Positions 11,497-23,868 of a stretch of 64,000 nucleotides of DNA are shown in pieces. Below the pieces are notes generated by a model. The model was not told the origin of the DNA. It saw only the letters and a program-made list of their open reading frames with translations, and did no database searches. How positions within the stretch are numbered: position 1 is the first letter of the stretch; each line of letters starts with the position of its first letter. The translations under genes were made by a program, and so were the position numbers. The DNA is from Adenophora triphylla var. japonica (Eukaryota > Streptophyta > Magnoliopsida > Asterales > Campanulaceae): positions 124,001-188,000 of the forward strand of contig JAFEMH010002606.1 in the NCBI GenBank assembly GCA_022495995.1. Direction: 5' to 3'.

Positions 11497-12409
11497 CTGT
11501 AGACAAGCACAAAAGAAGAGTGTCAACCACTCATCATTTTCAAAAGCATGCATATATTCAAAAGTGCACATATTTTTAAAAAAGAAAAGCATTCAAAAAA
11601 GTTTTTCTAGCATCATTTGCATCAAAAAAGCGTCTTTCATCACTTGAAACGCGTCATGTCAAGTCTCATTGCTTTCCTAAAGCACAAAATCACAATTTTC
11701 ACAATTCTTTGCACATAAGCATTATTCTTTCAAAAAATGGCATGCATGAATCCTTTTCATCTTCCAAAATCTTGTTTCTCATTGATAATCAAAATTTTGA
11801 CCTAGTTCTAGCACATGCAAGAACTCCGTCTCACTTTAGACAATTTTTTCATTCTTACTTTATTTGCGAGAAAAAAGTGGGTCATTCCCATTATTTTTGT
11901 CAAACAAATTGCACATTGCATGTTCTTAGCCTCATAGGTTATTCATCATCAATATCTCAAAATCATTCAAAAATCCTAGAAAAATCCTAGAAAATTCCTA
12001 AGTTCGGGTCAAGCCCTAAATCAATGAAAATTCAATCAAAATCGACGGAATTGAGCCAAATAAGAATGCTTACCCCAACCGGACGCGGGTTCGTCGATTT
12101 GTGCCCTCTTCTCCCCGGGTAAAGCTCTGACGGAGGCGTAAGAAAGTCATACTAGAAAGTCATACTTTCTTTCCGTTCGCACGAGCTCCTTTCTCCTCCT
12201 TCTCGCAGCCGCGGAGATATTTCTTCTTGCTTGCCTTGGTATAGGATTGCCCTCCGGATCCATCTCAAATCAAAGGGAAGCAAAAGGGATTTGAAGAAAT
12301 TCGAAATTTCTCTTCCTCCTCTCTCTCTCTCTGCGTTCTTGGGCGGCAACACAATGCCAATGGCCCGTTCAAATCTGATTTTAAATAATCTGGAAAAAAC
12401 AGGTCTCTA
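11497..12409. other. Intron-like or 5' region of T1 antisense gene 1
   Basis: T-rich on the reverse strand, with scattered GCAT/CATGCA words. A GGTAAGCATTC donor-like word on the reverse strand near 12,072 would end a first exon running from about 12,350, giving a ~575-bp intron to the acceptor at 11,497-11,502. This agrees with T2, where about 600 bp also separates a short first exon from exon 2. No strong coding signal. Confidence 0.35.
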
Positions 12410-12448
12410 GCCGTACGGCTCCTTTTTCTCCATCTCATGCCGGGCGGC
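12410..12448. promoter_or_regulatory. Twin GC dyads upstream of antisense gene 1
   Basis: GCCGTACGGC (12,410-12,419) and GCCGGGCGGC (12,439-12,448), 29 bp apart, the second followed by CTCATTCGC. Same layout as the LTR pair at 13,973-14,013. Function inferred. Confidence 0.4.
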
Positions 12449-12654
12449 CTCATTCGCTACGAGCGAGAAAATTACAATCCACCTTACTGGACCTTCCACT
12501 TGGGCATGCAATTTCCGTTATCTTTTAACTAAGATAACCTCTTTTTCAGAAGACATCCTTTATCTCTTAAGCAATTAAGCTTTCTTCCCAGTCGCCTCCG
12601 TTAATTCCGTTATAACGGGATAATGCTAGGTGACAACCTCCGAATTGTCAAAAC

Positions 12655-13235
12655 TCTAAACTGAGCTTACCTCTATCCGGATAGCGACGCATGCTAAGTT
12701 CTCTTAACTTAAGCTACCTCTATCCCGAATAGTGACGTATGCTCGAGTTCCTCTTAGCTTAAGCTACCTCTATCCCAAATAGTGACATATGCTAAGTTCT
12801 CTTAACTTAAGCTACCTCTATCCCGAATAGTGACGTATGCTCAAGTTTCTCTCAACTTAAGCTACCTCTATCTCGAATAGTGACGTATGCTCAAGTTCCT
12901 CTAAACTTAAGCTACCTCTATCCCGGATAGTGACGTATGCTCGAGTTCTTCTTAACTTAAGATACCTCTATCCCGAATAGTGAAGTATACTTAAGTTCTT
13001 CTAGCTTTAGCTACCTCTATCTCTTTCAAAAGCGATAGCGCCGTAAGCTTTAGTCTCCGTTATTTCCGTCATAAAGAAATAACGCCATCTAGCTTTAGCT
13101 ACCTCTAGCTCTGTCAAAGAGATAGCGTAGTAAGGTACTTTAGTCTTTGTTATTTCTGTCATAAAGAAATAACGTCATCCAGCTTTAGCTACCTCTATCT
13201 TCTCGATAGTTACGTAAGCTCTAGTTTCCTCAGGT
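12655..13235 (+). repeat. T1 3'-UTR minisatellite, ~49-bp units
   Basis: About seven head-to-tail units of 47-50 bp built on CTTAAGCTACCTCTATCCC and GATAGTGACGTATGCT (12,661-13,010). Two to three longer derived units follow, containing AGCTACCTCTA and CATAAAGAAATAACG (13,010-13,235). Tandem arrays in this hypervariable 3' UTR are known in Tat/Ogre elements. Confidence 0.85.
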
Positions 13236-13309
13236 GACAACCTCCATTAATTGTCAAAACCCTCAAGGATCCTAGACATCGTTCCTAAATATCTAGTGAT
13301 GCTTGAACT

Positions 13310-13650
13310 ACGATCAAGGCTTGATTCCTCCGGGATACGTAGGTAGCCTTTTATAAAAGTCCAGCCATCCGACCACTTTGGTCACCCTGTTCCTCCGTCA
13401 CTCCTCAGTGATGAAGTAGTCTCTCATAAGAGACTTTGTTATCCGACCACCTCGGTCACTTCTAGCATATCCCAGTAGGATCAATTGCTTGACCTCCTAG
13501 GTCATTTTCTCTTCTATTTACCCAGCAAGAGACCAGTTTTCTCTTCTTCATTCCTCAGCGGATCTACTCCTAACTACGGCTGGCTTGATTCCTCCGGGAT
13601 ACGTAGGTAGCCTTTCATAAGAGGTTCAGCCACTCGACCACCTCGGTCTC
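13310..13650 (+). repeat. Repeated block before the T1 polypurine tract
   Basis: CTTGATTCCTCCGGGATACG with GTAGGTAGCC occurs near 13,321 and again near 13,586, each followed by a CAGCCA..CGACCAC..GGTC phrase. The same block, inverted, lies beside the T2 polypurine tract (32,810-32,855), so it is a conserved Tat 3'-end segment duplicated in T1. Confidence 0.7.
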
Positions 13651-13722
13651 CCAATCCGTCTCGGCATTCGCCAGATCGGATCCTTTTCTATCGACAACCC
13701 CACTCGCCTTGCAAGTGACGTT

Positions 13723-13735
13723 GCCGAGGGGCTTC
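13723..13735 (+). other. T1 polypurine tract
   Basis: GCCGAGGGGCTTC immediately before the LTR start TGTAAGTACCC. T2 has GCCGAGGGGCTAC at its matching junction. It would prime plus-strand DNA synthesis. Confidence 0.8.
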
Positions 13736-13972
13736 TGTAAGTACCCAAATCTGGCTCATGCCTTCCGGTTAAATTTTCCGGCAATTTCGGTAAGTTTCCG
13801 ATAATTCCCCGGACCTTCCTAGTGTTAGGAAATATTCCGAGCAGTCCCAAATTAATTAAAGGCTGAAGAGGAGCCTTCCTAATTAAGAAACACGTTTTTC
13901 TTAATTAGGAAGAAGTTTCTAGAATTTGCCACCTTGCATGGTTCTAGAAATCTTTGAGTCACAATGGATAAT

Positions 13973-14048
13973 GCCGCACGGCTGCATTAGCTCGCGGTCC
14001 CTGGCCGCATGGCTTCATTACCCTTATCCAGAATGCCTATAAATAGAG
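13973..14048 (+). promoter_or_regulatory. T1 LTR promoter: twin dyads plus TATA box
   Basis: GCCGCACGGC (13,973-13,982) and GCCGCATGGC (14,004-14,013) are 31 bp apart. A good TATA box, CTATAAATAGAG, sits at 14,037-14,048, 24 bp after the second dyad. Transcription would begin around 14,068. T2 has a different dyad in the same position relative to its TATA box. Confidence 0.75.
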
Positions 14049-14354
14049 CCCTCCTCTACCCATTTTACAGACACAATTTTCAACAACACCACACATAATA
14101 CGTGAAGAATACTCTCAAGAGCTGTTGAAGATCCAAGAAGGTGAAGAAGAAGGCCAAGAAGCTACCTCCCTCCTCCTTGAAGATCCAAGATCAACCTCTC
14201 CTCCTAGCTCCATCCAAAGAAGAAGGAAGCCATTGGTAACCTCGCACACCCTAACCTCGCATCCTAATTGCTTTATAAATTGCTCATTGCATTGTCTTTA
14301 TATTGCTTGGGACTTGGTAGATTAAAGATCACATCTTTATATTCTCCCTTCCCC

Positions 14355-14770
14355 TTTTGCATGCATTAGACATCATTTGTCATAAAAATGTAGTCTTTTC
14401 CCATAAAGGTGCATCCTTTGCACCTAAAACCCCCATTTTCCAATAAAAATGTCATCTTTATGCATCCTTTGCATATAAAAATCAAATCTTTTCAATAAAA
14501 ATGCATCCTTTGCACTCAAAATCCCTTTTCCAAGCATCATTTGCTTTAAAGATCATGTCTTTACCATAAACTAGTATCATATGCTTTTCAAATTGCAATC
14601 TTTATGCATCATTTGCATAACGAATGCTAATTTCTTCATAAAAATGCATCATTTGCATAAAAATCATATCTTTATGCATCATTTGCAATAAAGATCATTT
14701 CTTTGAATCAAATGCATCATTTGCAACCCAAAAATGTCATCTTTTCATTAAAAGTGTCATTTATACATAC
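14355..14770 (+). repeat. Dispersed short hairpin words in the T1 LTR transcript leader
   Basis: Many copies of GCATCATTTGCAT or close variants (GCATCCTTTGCA, GCATCCTTTGCAT), separated by AAAAATCATATCTTT-like spacers. Each can pair TGC with GCA around a short loop. They lie downstream of the predicted transcription start. Function unknown. Confidence 0.6.
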
Positions 14771-15256
14771 ATTCCCCATTCCCCATTAGCAACCTAGGAA
14801 CGGACCGATGTAAAAGATCCTATCTTTACATCGTTCCTTCCATAAAGGTTTCATAATCTCTTTAGAAAGGGACACCTTCGAACCCTATATCTCCGATTAT
14901 CACTTAAGGTGAGTATGAAGCATCTATACAAGCTCGATCATCTTAAAGTGAAGGATTGATGGGCTAAGGACCCTCCTTTTCTAAAGAACCTCATCTTTGA
15001 CTACAAAGAGAGTCATTCTCTCGATCACGCAAGTCCCAAGGTCCAAAAAATGCGATGATCACAAGTCCAAGATGAGGGCGGGATCATAATCCCGAATACA
15101 TAAAATCCAAGAAATCCCGAGCGACAACCAACAAATGGTTTGTACGTCCGGAAGACGACTTGGGACATTCCCTCCTTATCATCAAACACATGCACACAAG
15201 AAAGCACGCAAGCAAGCACGATTAATGAAATCTTGGGAGACTTGCTCCGGCAAGGC

Positions 15257-18075
15257 TGTGAGCACCCCAACCCGGGACCTAAAGCGTATCCCGAGCTTGA
15301 GAAGCCCAAACTAGGAAATCTCTTTTCAAATTTTTAAAACTTTTATTTGCCTTTACAAGAAAACCAACTCTAAATTTTCCCATAAACAAAATCAAATAAT
15401 AATATCTCCACTTGGAGGAATTTAAACAAATACTTTAATAATCATACTTGATTATTTACATTGAAAATCCTAATTAACATTGTTTGACAAAAGAGTTTTT
15501 CTTACAACTTATAAAAGTGTAATACTTAAATATGACTCCCGACAACCCACTCATATACCTATACTGATAAGTCCCAAAAGCAAGAGTCCAAACTCTTTCC
15601 CCGGCCTCACTGGTTCAGGTCACCTGTCGCAGCACAATCTAAAGCAGTAAAAGGGAAGGGGTGAGAATAAATCTCAATAAGCTATTATGAATGCAGCAAG
15701 ATGCCAAACAAGATGCAACACATAGCATGGTAGCATGTAACACATTATGAAAGCGGTAAACACCTTACGTTACCTCATTTTACCTTTCCCGTCTGAACAA
15801 TAAGTCGTACAACGTGGGAGTAAAACTCCGCTCTTTGGTGAATTACCCCCATGCACATTCACCGCTTATAGGTCTCATACCCCAGAGATCCATATAAGAA
15901 AATAGGATACTTATATGACCCTTTTTAAGAGTATCATATAATATCATCGCTCTTGTAAAGCTTTTGGCTTCATACGAGCATTCCACCTAATCACCAAATC
16001 GCGGCATAACCGTAAAGGCTTTTGGCTCAATACGGTAGCTTGCACGTCCCGCTCTGTGCCACGGAGAGGCGGAGTCCATGAGGTATAATGAACCTTCAAT
16101 CACTTATAGAACAAATCAACAATTGATTGAATTCCATTATACCCCCTTATCACATATACACGTTCAAGCACATGATAGATACTTGAAATAAATCCACAAA
16201 AAGGGATAATAATATAACAACATGGTAATGTATACTCATGCTAATCCATACCATAGTGCAACAACCATTTAATACACTATGCATAATACCATCAATGAAT
16301 ATGAATTCAATTAAGGTAACAATATAACCACATAATCCACAGGGATACAATATAATCAACATGCCAGATAATCCACAATTGGGATACAATATATCAATAT
16401 GCCAAATAATCCACCTTTGGCCATACGATGCAACGATGTAACACATATATATTTCTAACCAACACAATAATGTGATTATAGTCTCTACACTGTTCAACTA
16501 ATCACCAAGGTATGGGAGCACGTAAGGCCACCCTGAACCATAAACCATTATTACGAAGTCATTACTCATCCTTAAATAATATTCATAACAGTGCAAGACC
16601 TACTTTCAACAATTCCATTTTGATCAAATAAGACATCATGGCCTAGCCAAGGTATTCTACTTTAACTTAGGTTAAAAGGATTAATTCATATCCGGGTTGT
16701 ACTAGGTGCTACTAATTTATAATGGTTGGGATTCAAGCCACGAGGTTATTGTTAAAAATCAGCAAGAAGGGAAACTGAGGAAATTACGGTGACATGGGCG
16801 ATCGCCCAAGTCACATGGGCCCCGAAGGGTCTAATAAGGTTTACACTTACTGGTGGGCATGGGCGGCCGCTCGAGGGCCTATGGTCGACCGCCCAAGGGA
16901 CATTTCCAGCACTTCGAAATTTCTAACTCTTTTCCACATATTTTCTTTTCCCTTTTAATAATCTTTCGTAAAAATACCAAAAGGATTTTCTAACTTTACA
17001 AACCTCATTTTAAATCATTTAATCCCCAAATAATATAACCCTAGATCATTTACCACTTGATTCTCCACCCATTTCACTACCACATTTCAAGTTTAACCCT
17101 CTAAGTTCCACTCAACCCATTTTCTTATACTCTTACTCAACTCTTATGAACATCAATATCTTTCCAAACATTATTCATTTCCTCCTCTCCAAGAAGGTTT
17201 TCCAAAGCATCAAATAACCATTTTAATCACAATACAACACCAAATAGTTCATGAATCATTAAATAGAAGTAAAGATTATGATAACCCCATTCAAGTCATT
17301 AACCTCTTACTCTCATTTTACCTTCATTCTTCCAACTTAGGCCCCCATCTCATAACTAAAATCAAGTCAACATTTAATAATCCATTTTACACAAATAACA
17401 TCATTTAAAATTTCCAAATTCCTTTTCTTTCATCAAAGCATTCATTAGCACATAAAATGGCAATATTTAGAAAGAAGTCATAATAACTTACTTTAGAATT
17501 TTAGGATGAATTGAGAATCTTCCTAGCTTGATAGATTCCCCTAGTTGCCCCGAACACGAAAGTACGATCGGATTGCCAAATGGAAAAGAATTGGTTGCCC
17601 TAGGAATTTGGAAGGAGAAGTTCTTCAAGATGGAGCTTCCATGGAAAATTGTAAGAAGAAAATGGAGGAGAAGAATGAGGAAGATGGAGTATGGAAAGGA
17701 TGAAAGAAGTATGGGAGGGTATGGGGGTCTTTGACTAAAGAGGGGAAAGGAGAGGGAATTAGGGGAATGGCCCCCCACTCCATGCTTCCCATAAAAAAAA
17801 CTCTTTCACTCATTTTAAAATAATCCTCCCAACCCATCATTTTATTTGTCCATTTTATTATCACTCCACCCTACTACTTTATTTATTTTCAATTATATTG
17901 ATTTAACCAAATACTTTAATTTACTTTCATTTTACTCTAGGCTTTAGAATTATCTCCTAACCATTTCAACTTAACATAAATATTAAAGGCATAGAATGAG
18001 CACATAAAGTTAACATTAATATTAAAAGCATATAATATTATATTAAAACTAGTGCCTAGGGTTAGGGTCGTTACA
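15257..18075 (-). repeat. D5 3' LTR
   Basis: 2,819 bp, bounded TG...CA on both strands and near-identical to 21,043-23,868. It holds twin GC dyads at 16,795-16,895. Short ORFs at 17,488-17,778 and 17,528-17,734 recur in the other LTR and are treated as chance. Confidence 0.88.
16795..16895. promoter_or_regulatory. GC dyads in the D5 LTR
   Basis: TGGGCGATCGCCCA (16,795-16,808) with a degraded partner at 16,816, then TGGGCGGCCGCTCG (16,860) and TGGTCGACCGCCCA (16,882). Members of each pair start about 21-22 bp apart. The other LTR has the matching set at 22,583-22,680. This is the Athila dyad in an unrelated lineage. Confidence 0.65.
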
Positions 18076-18095
18076 TTCACTCCCCCTTAAAGAAA
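18076..18095 (-). other. D5 polypurine tract
   Basis: Reverse strand TTTAAGGGGGAGTGAA directly before the LTR start TGTAACGACC. Typical of Tekay-type elements. Confidence 0.75.
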
Positions 18096-18678
18096 ATTCG
18101 TCTCGAATTTTAAACTTGATTACCTTAATGATCAATAACAAAGGCTACTTCCTCAAGCATTTCAAATTACCACCTTCAAATAGTTTCCTTAATGTCATGA
18201 TTCTTCTATACATTTCCACAACTCATATATTCTAGAATTTAATCCCGAAATTGTAATTCTAATAACTCTTCAATGTTTTCCCCACATAGGTCAAATCCGC
18301 CTAAACATCATTAATTGAAGAACTCCATACGTACGAAGGATTATACAAATAAATTTTCCATATCACGTTTTATATAGTACCCCTTCAATGCTAAACCAAA
18401 ACTGCTATTATACTCAGTTCCACTAAGATTAATAAAACCTTTCAAGTTGAAAAGAAATCTATCACTCCCATGCTGACCATCTATTCTTCAAGAGTTTGGA
18501 TAGTTTTCTCATTTTGAAACTATCCTCTAATCCTATTAAATTCTGAATTACCGCTGAACTTCCCTTAAAGTCTCCACATTCTATGGGTCTAACTTGACTA
18601 TTTGAACCAATATCTCACCTTACGACTCAAAGGATACACTTGATGACACATAAGCCTTTCGGCTAATCGCATTCGAAA
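18096..18678 (-). other. D5 interior between RNase H remnant and polypurine tract
   Basis: About 580 bp where a full element would encode integrase and a chromodomain, roughly 1.5 kb. No integrase motif is seen, so most of it was deleted. Nothing else is recognised. Confidence 0.45.
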
Positions 18679-18900
18679 TCACAATAACTTTTCCGGATAA
18701 TATAAAATGACGCAATTAAAATCTTTTAATAGTTCCACCCATCGCTTCGGCTCGTTAATCTCTTCCTTTCGAATAACTAATTTCTCCAAACTCATAGGGT
18801 CGGTCACAAATTCCAAAAGGAACTTCAAAAAGATAAGATTCTTACTTAGATAACGCAACACAATTGTAGTCACTCTCAAGTGAGGAATAAGAAAAATTCC
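18679..18900 (-). pseudogene. D5 RNase H remnant
   Basis: A short reverse-strand frame reads EINEPKRWVELLKDFNCVI then YYPEK. This matches the RRWxELLKDYD..I.YHPGK end of gypsy RNase H. It stops where ANVVADALSR would follow. Decayed. Confidence 0.6.
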
Positions 18901-19276
18901 GCTTTATCTAAGTTAACTTCCTCGAAACATACGCTATCACTTTCCATACCTCATAATATCACCACCTAATCTTTCTTGAATAAACACTTAAAATTCACAA
19001 AGTTCTCACATCCACTAGGTAAGGCAAGGATAGGATCTATAGTCAATCTATTCTCCATCTCTATGAATACGATTTACCCTTATTACATCTTACACCTTTG
19101 ATATATCCTTTCGAGTTAACTAAATCAACGATTTTTCAATTCCCAAGAATTCCTTAAAAATTCCTTCGATAGCACTTGCCAACCCCAAAGATCACGGACT
19201 CAATCCTCGCAAGACCCATGATAACCTTCAGGCTTAAGACTATAGAACCCAAAATGTAAAATCTTCGCGAGCCAAC

Positions 19277-19500
19277 TCACATTTGCTGAACTTCTCGAAA
19301 CGATGAATTCCCACTAAAGGTAATTAACACAATTCCCAAATGATCTTCATGATCCTCTCGTAACTTTAAATAACCAAAGAGGTCATCAATCATAACTACC
19401 ATAAAGCCGTCAAGATAAGGATTAAAATTCTGATTATCATACTTAGAATCAACACATGAGATATTTTGATGGAAACACAATTACCATCTACTCAACTAGC
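19277..19500 (-). pseudogene. D5 reverse transcriptase remnant
   Basis: Reverse-strand frame PYLDGFMVVMIDDLFGYLKL then REDHEDHLGIVL. This is the RT motif normally read as Y/F-I-D-D plus the following helix of chromoviral gypsy RT; here the first residue is Met. Surrounding frames are closed. Confidence 0.65.
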
Positions 19501-21023
19501 ACCTAACATTTTTGAAAAGACTTCTTATGCGAGTCTAACACATACCAAATATCCTTCACACTTTTAACCGAAACCTTCTGTCTTTAATGCTTATATAACA
19601 AGAGTACCATATAAAGGTTTATTTATATTAAATACCAATATAATCAATTTAGATATAGAAAAGGAGACTCACTTCTTATGATAGTCTACCAACGCACAAC
19701 AACTACTTAACTCTCCAGGTCAAGTATATCTCACAATTACAAATCGGTAATCATACCAAATCAGCGGCAATACATGCTCGGCCACTAACCACATCACCAC
19801 CGTGGTAAACCAAAGGAGATTCGAGGTATTCTCTCATAAGAGCAAAATCCTCTAACAATAAACAAATTCTCAAGTAATGTATGCCACATAGAAGCAACAT
19901 GTGATGCTAAACATAAATGATATGAAATAGGATCTATAAAATGTGACCCCTAACTTCTGAGACAGGGAATATACCTCTAATGACCTCTGAGGGATCTATC
20001 TCTCCTAGGTCCGAAACACATACTCAACCTTAGGCCTTCACTTTACAATACTATTTTAACCTAGATAATATTGTTATTACTAGATCTTCCTTCAAATCCT
20101 TCCATGATCATTCTAACTTAACTAAAATGGATACAGAATTTCCAATAACTTTGAATATCAACCTTACCACATTCATTCCAAAACCACTCTTTCTTGATTA
20201 TTTCCAAAGCCCTATTAATTGACTAACCATTACAATCACCATGTATATCACCTAATACATCATATACCATATATGACCATAATTCAACAACAGCTATACT
20301 ATTGAGTCAACTTTAATTATAAGGTTCTCGAATGATACCACATACCTTCTCCAAACCATATAACCCTATTACTCTATCTTTCCACATTAAACCATATCTT
20401 ATTATCACTATTCGCCATACTCATTCACCCACTACCTAAGTTATTTTATTATTTTTACACAAGCCACCCAACAATACTCTCTCCACCATATATTAACCTT
20501 TATAATACTCTTTCAATTACCAACCTATATTTGATCAAACCATCACTCTACTCATTTCCAAATCCCTTTCTCATTATTCCAACCACCAAACAAATTGTCA
20601 AACTTATCAAAAATAATTTATACGATAATAATAGCATTGTACAACACATATAACAACAACTTTACAACTTAGCCAACTTCATAAAAGGGAACCCTAAATA
20701 ATACCACATACTTAAATCATTTTTTCTTAACATCAATACTATACCAAAACTTCACTATACCACATCTCAACTAATTTAACAATTTCAACCCAAGTAAAAT
20801 GCACCAACCCACCTGCAACATTTCCCATATTCAACCCAAAACCATTTGAATTCATTACTAAAATACCATGACTGTGAGGCTACAATTTAAACATCCTTCA
20901 TTTTCTAGAACCTTTCGCTGGTAATCATTGTTTCCAGCCATTAGAACAAACTCATGCACTAAACACTCGGCGTCAATTACCACACATTCCCCCTTAGTTT
21001 AGACATCTACCCTTGACCTCTAA
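19501..21023 (-). other. D5 interior, degraded gag/protease zone
   Basis: Strongly C/A/T-biased on the + strand, with no frame showing capsid, zinc-knuckle or protease motifs. By position it should hold gag and protease remnants. Nothing can be assigned. Confidence 0.35.
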
Positions 21024-21028
21024 ACTAA

Positions 21029-21040
21029 GCTCTGATACCA
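21029..21040 (-). other. D5 primer-binding site
   Basis: Reverse strand TGGTATCAGAGC, complementary to the 3' end of initiator tRNA-Met, two bases after the 5' LTR end. Confidence 0.9.
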
Positions 21041-21042
21041 AC

Positions 21043-23868
21043 TGTGAGCACCCCAACCCGGGACCTAAAGCGTATCCCGAGCTTGAGAAGCCCAAACTAG
21101 GAAATCTCTTTTCAAATTTTTAAAACTTTTATTTGCCTTTACAAGAAAACCAACTCTAAATTTTCCCATAAAAAAATCAAATAATAATATCTCCACTTGG
21201 AGGAATTTAAACAAATACTTTAATAATCATACTTGATTAATTACATTGAAAATCCTAATTAACATTGTTTGACAAAAGAGTTTTTCTTACAACTTATAAA
21301 AGTGTAATACTTAAATATGACTCCCGACAACCCACTCATATACCTATACTGATAAGTCCCAAAAGCAAGAGTCCAAACTCTTTCCCCGGCCTCACTGGTT
21401 CAGGTCACCTGTCGCAGCACAATCTAAAGCAGTAAAAGGGAAGGGGTGAGAATAAATCTCAATAAGCTATTATGAATGCAACAAGATGCCAAACAAGATG
21501 CAATACATAGCATGGTAGCATGTAACACATTATGAAAGCGGTAAACACCTTACGTTACCTCATTTTACCTTTCCCGTCTGAACAATAAGTCGTACAACGT
21601 GGGAGTAAAACTCCGCTCTTTGGTGAATTACCCCCATGCACATTCACCGCTTATAGGTCTCATTACCCCGAGAGATCCCGTATAAGAAAATATGATACTT
21701 ATATGACCCTTTTTCAGAGTATCATATAATATCATCGCTACTTGTAAAGCTTTTGGCTTCATACGAGCATTCCACCTAATCACCAAATCGCGGCATAACC
21801 GTAAAGGCTTTTGGCTCAATACAGTAGCTTGCACATCCCACTCTGTGGCCACAGAGGGGCAGGTCACAGGTATAATGAACCTTCAATCACTTATAGAACA
21901 AATCAACAATTGATTGAATTCCATTATACCCCCTTATCACATATACACGTTTAAGCACATGATAGATACTTGAAATAAATGCACAAAAGGGATAATAATA
22001 TAACAACATGGTAATGTATACTCATGCTAATCCATACCATAGTGCAACAACCATTTAATACACTATGCATAATACCATCAATGAATATGAATTCAATTAA
22101 GGTAACACTATAACCACATAATCCACACTTAGGGATACAATATAATCAACATGCCGGATAATCCACAATTGGGATACAATATATCAATATGCCAAATAAT
22201 CCACACTGGCCATACGATACAACGATGTAACACATATATATTTCTAACCAACACAATAATGTGATTATAGTCTCTACCTTTGTTCAACTAATCACCAAGG
22301 TATGGGAGCACGTAAGGCCACCCTGAACCATAAACCATTATTACGAAGTCATTACTCATCCTTAAATAATATTCATAACAGTGCAAGACCTACTTTCAAC
22401 AATTCCATTTTGATCAAATAAGACATCATGGCCTAGCCAAGGTATTCTACTTTAACTTAGGTTAAAAGGATTAATTCATATCGGGTTGTACTAGGTTCTA
22501 CTAATTTATAATGGTTGGGATTCAAGCCACGAGGTTATTGGTAAAAATCGGCAAGAAGGGAAGCGAGGAAATTACGGTGACATGGGCGATCGCCCAAGTC
22601 ACGCCCAAGAGGGTCTAATAAGGGTTACGGTTTACGGTGGGTTGGGCGGCCGCTCGAGGGCCTATGGTCGGACCGCCCAAGGACATTTCCGGCACTTGAA
22701 ATTTCTAACTCTTTTCCACATATTTTCTTTTCCCTTTTAATAATCTTTCGTAAAAATACCAAAAGGATTTTCTAACTTTACAAACCTCATTTTAAATCAT
22801 TTAATCCCCAAATAATATAACCCACTAGATCATTTACCACTTGATTCTCCACCCATTTCACTACCACATTTCAAGTTTAACCCTCTAAGTTCCACTCAAC
22901 CCATTTTCTTATACTCTTACTCAACTCTTATGAACAACAATATCTTTCCAAACATTATTCATTTCCTCCTCTCCAAGAAGGTTTTCCAAAGCATCAAATA
23001 ACCATTTTAATCACAATACAACACCAAATAGTTCATGAATCATTAAATAGAAGTAAAGATTATGATAACCCCATTCAAGTCATTAACCTCTTACTCTCAT
23101 TTTACCTTCATTCTTCCAACTTAGGCCCCCATCTCATAACTAAAATCAAGTCAACATTTAATAATCCATTTTACACAAATAACATCATTTAAAATTTCCA
23201 AATTCCTTTTCTTTCATCAAAGCATTCATTAGCACATAAAATGACAATATTTAGAAAGAAGTCATAATAACTTACTTTAAAATTTTAGGATGAATTGAGG
23301 ATCTTCCTAGCTTGATAGATTCCCCTAGTTGCCCCGAACACGAAAGTACGATCGGATTGCCAAATGGGAAAGAATTGGTTGCCCTAGGAATTTGGAAGGA
23401 GAAGTTCTTCAAGATGGAGCTTCCATGGAAAATTGTAAGAAGAAAATGGAGGAGAAGAATGAGGAAGTTGGAGTATGGAAATGATGAAAGAAGTATGGGA
23501 GGGTATGGGGGGTCTTTGACTAAAGAGGGGAAAGGAGAGGGAATTAGGGGAATGGCCCCCCACTCCATGCTTTCCATAAAAAAAAAAAAAAACTCTTTCA
23601 CTCATTTTAAAATAATCCTCCCAACCCATCATTTTATTTGTCCATTTTATTATCACTCCACCCTACTACTTTATTTATTTTCAATTATATTGATTTAACC
23701 AAATACTTTAATTTACTTTCATTTTATCCCTAGGCTTTAAAATTATCTCCTAACCATTTCAACTTAACATAAATATTAAAGGCATAGAATGAGCACATAA
23801 AGTTAACATTAATATTAAAAGCATATAATATTATATTAAAACTAGTGCCTAGGGTTAGGGTCGTTACA
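21043..23868 (-). repeat. D5 5' LTR
   Basis: 2,826 bp, collinear with 15,257-18,075 and differing by scattered substitutions and small indels. The GC-dyad segment is 22,583-22,680. Followed by AAGGC, the target duplication. Confidence 0.88.

Larger units (their letters stand above)
13736..15256 (+). repeat. T1 3' LTR, first part
   Basis: Starts TGTAAGTACCC after the polypurine tract. It carries twin dyads, a TATA box at 14,038 and a long leader-like region. Interrupted at 15,256 by D5. With the remainder at 23,874-24,030 the LTR is about 1.68 kb, close to the 1.69-1.72 kb of the T2 LTRs. Confidence 0.8.

Noticed and set aside
23312..23698. 128-codon ORF, with a near copy at 17,528-17,734
   Set aside because: Duplicated only because both lie in D5 LTRs; frames differ in length between copies and show no domain.
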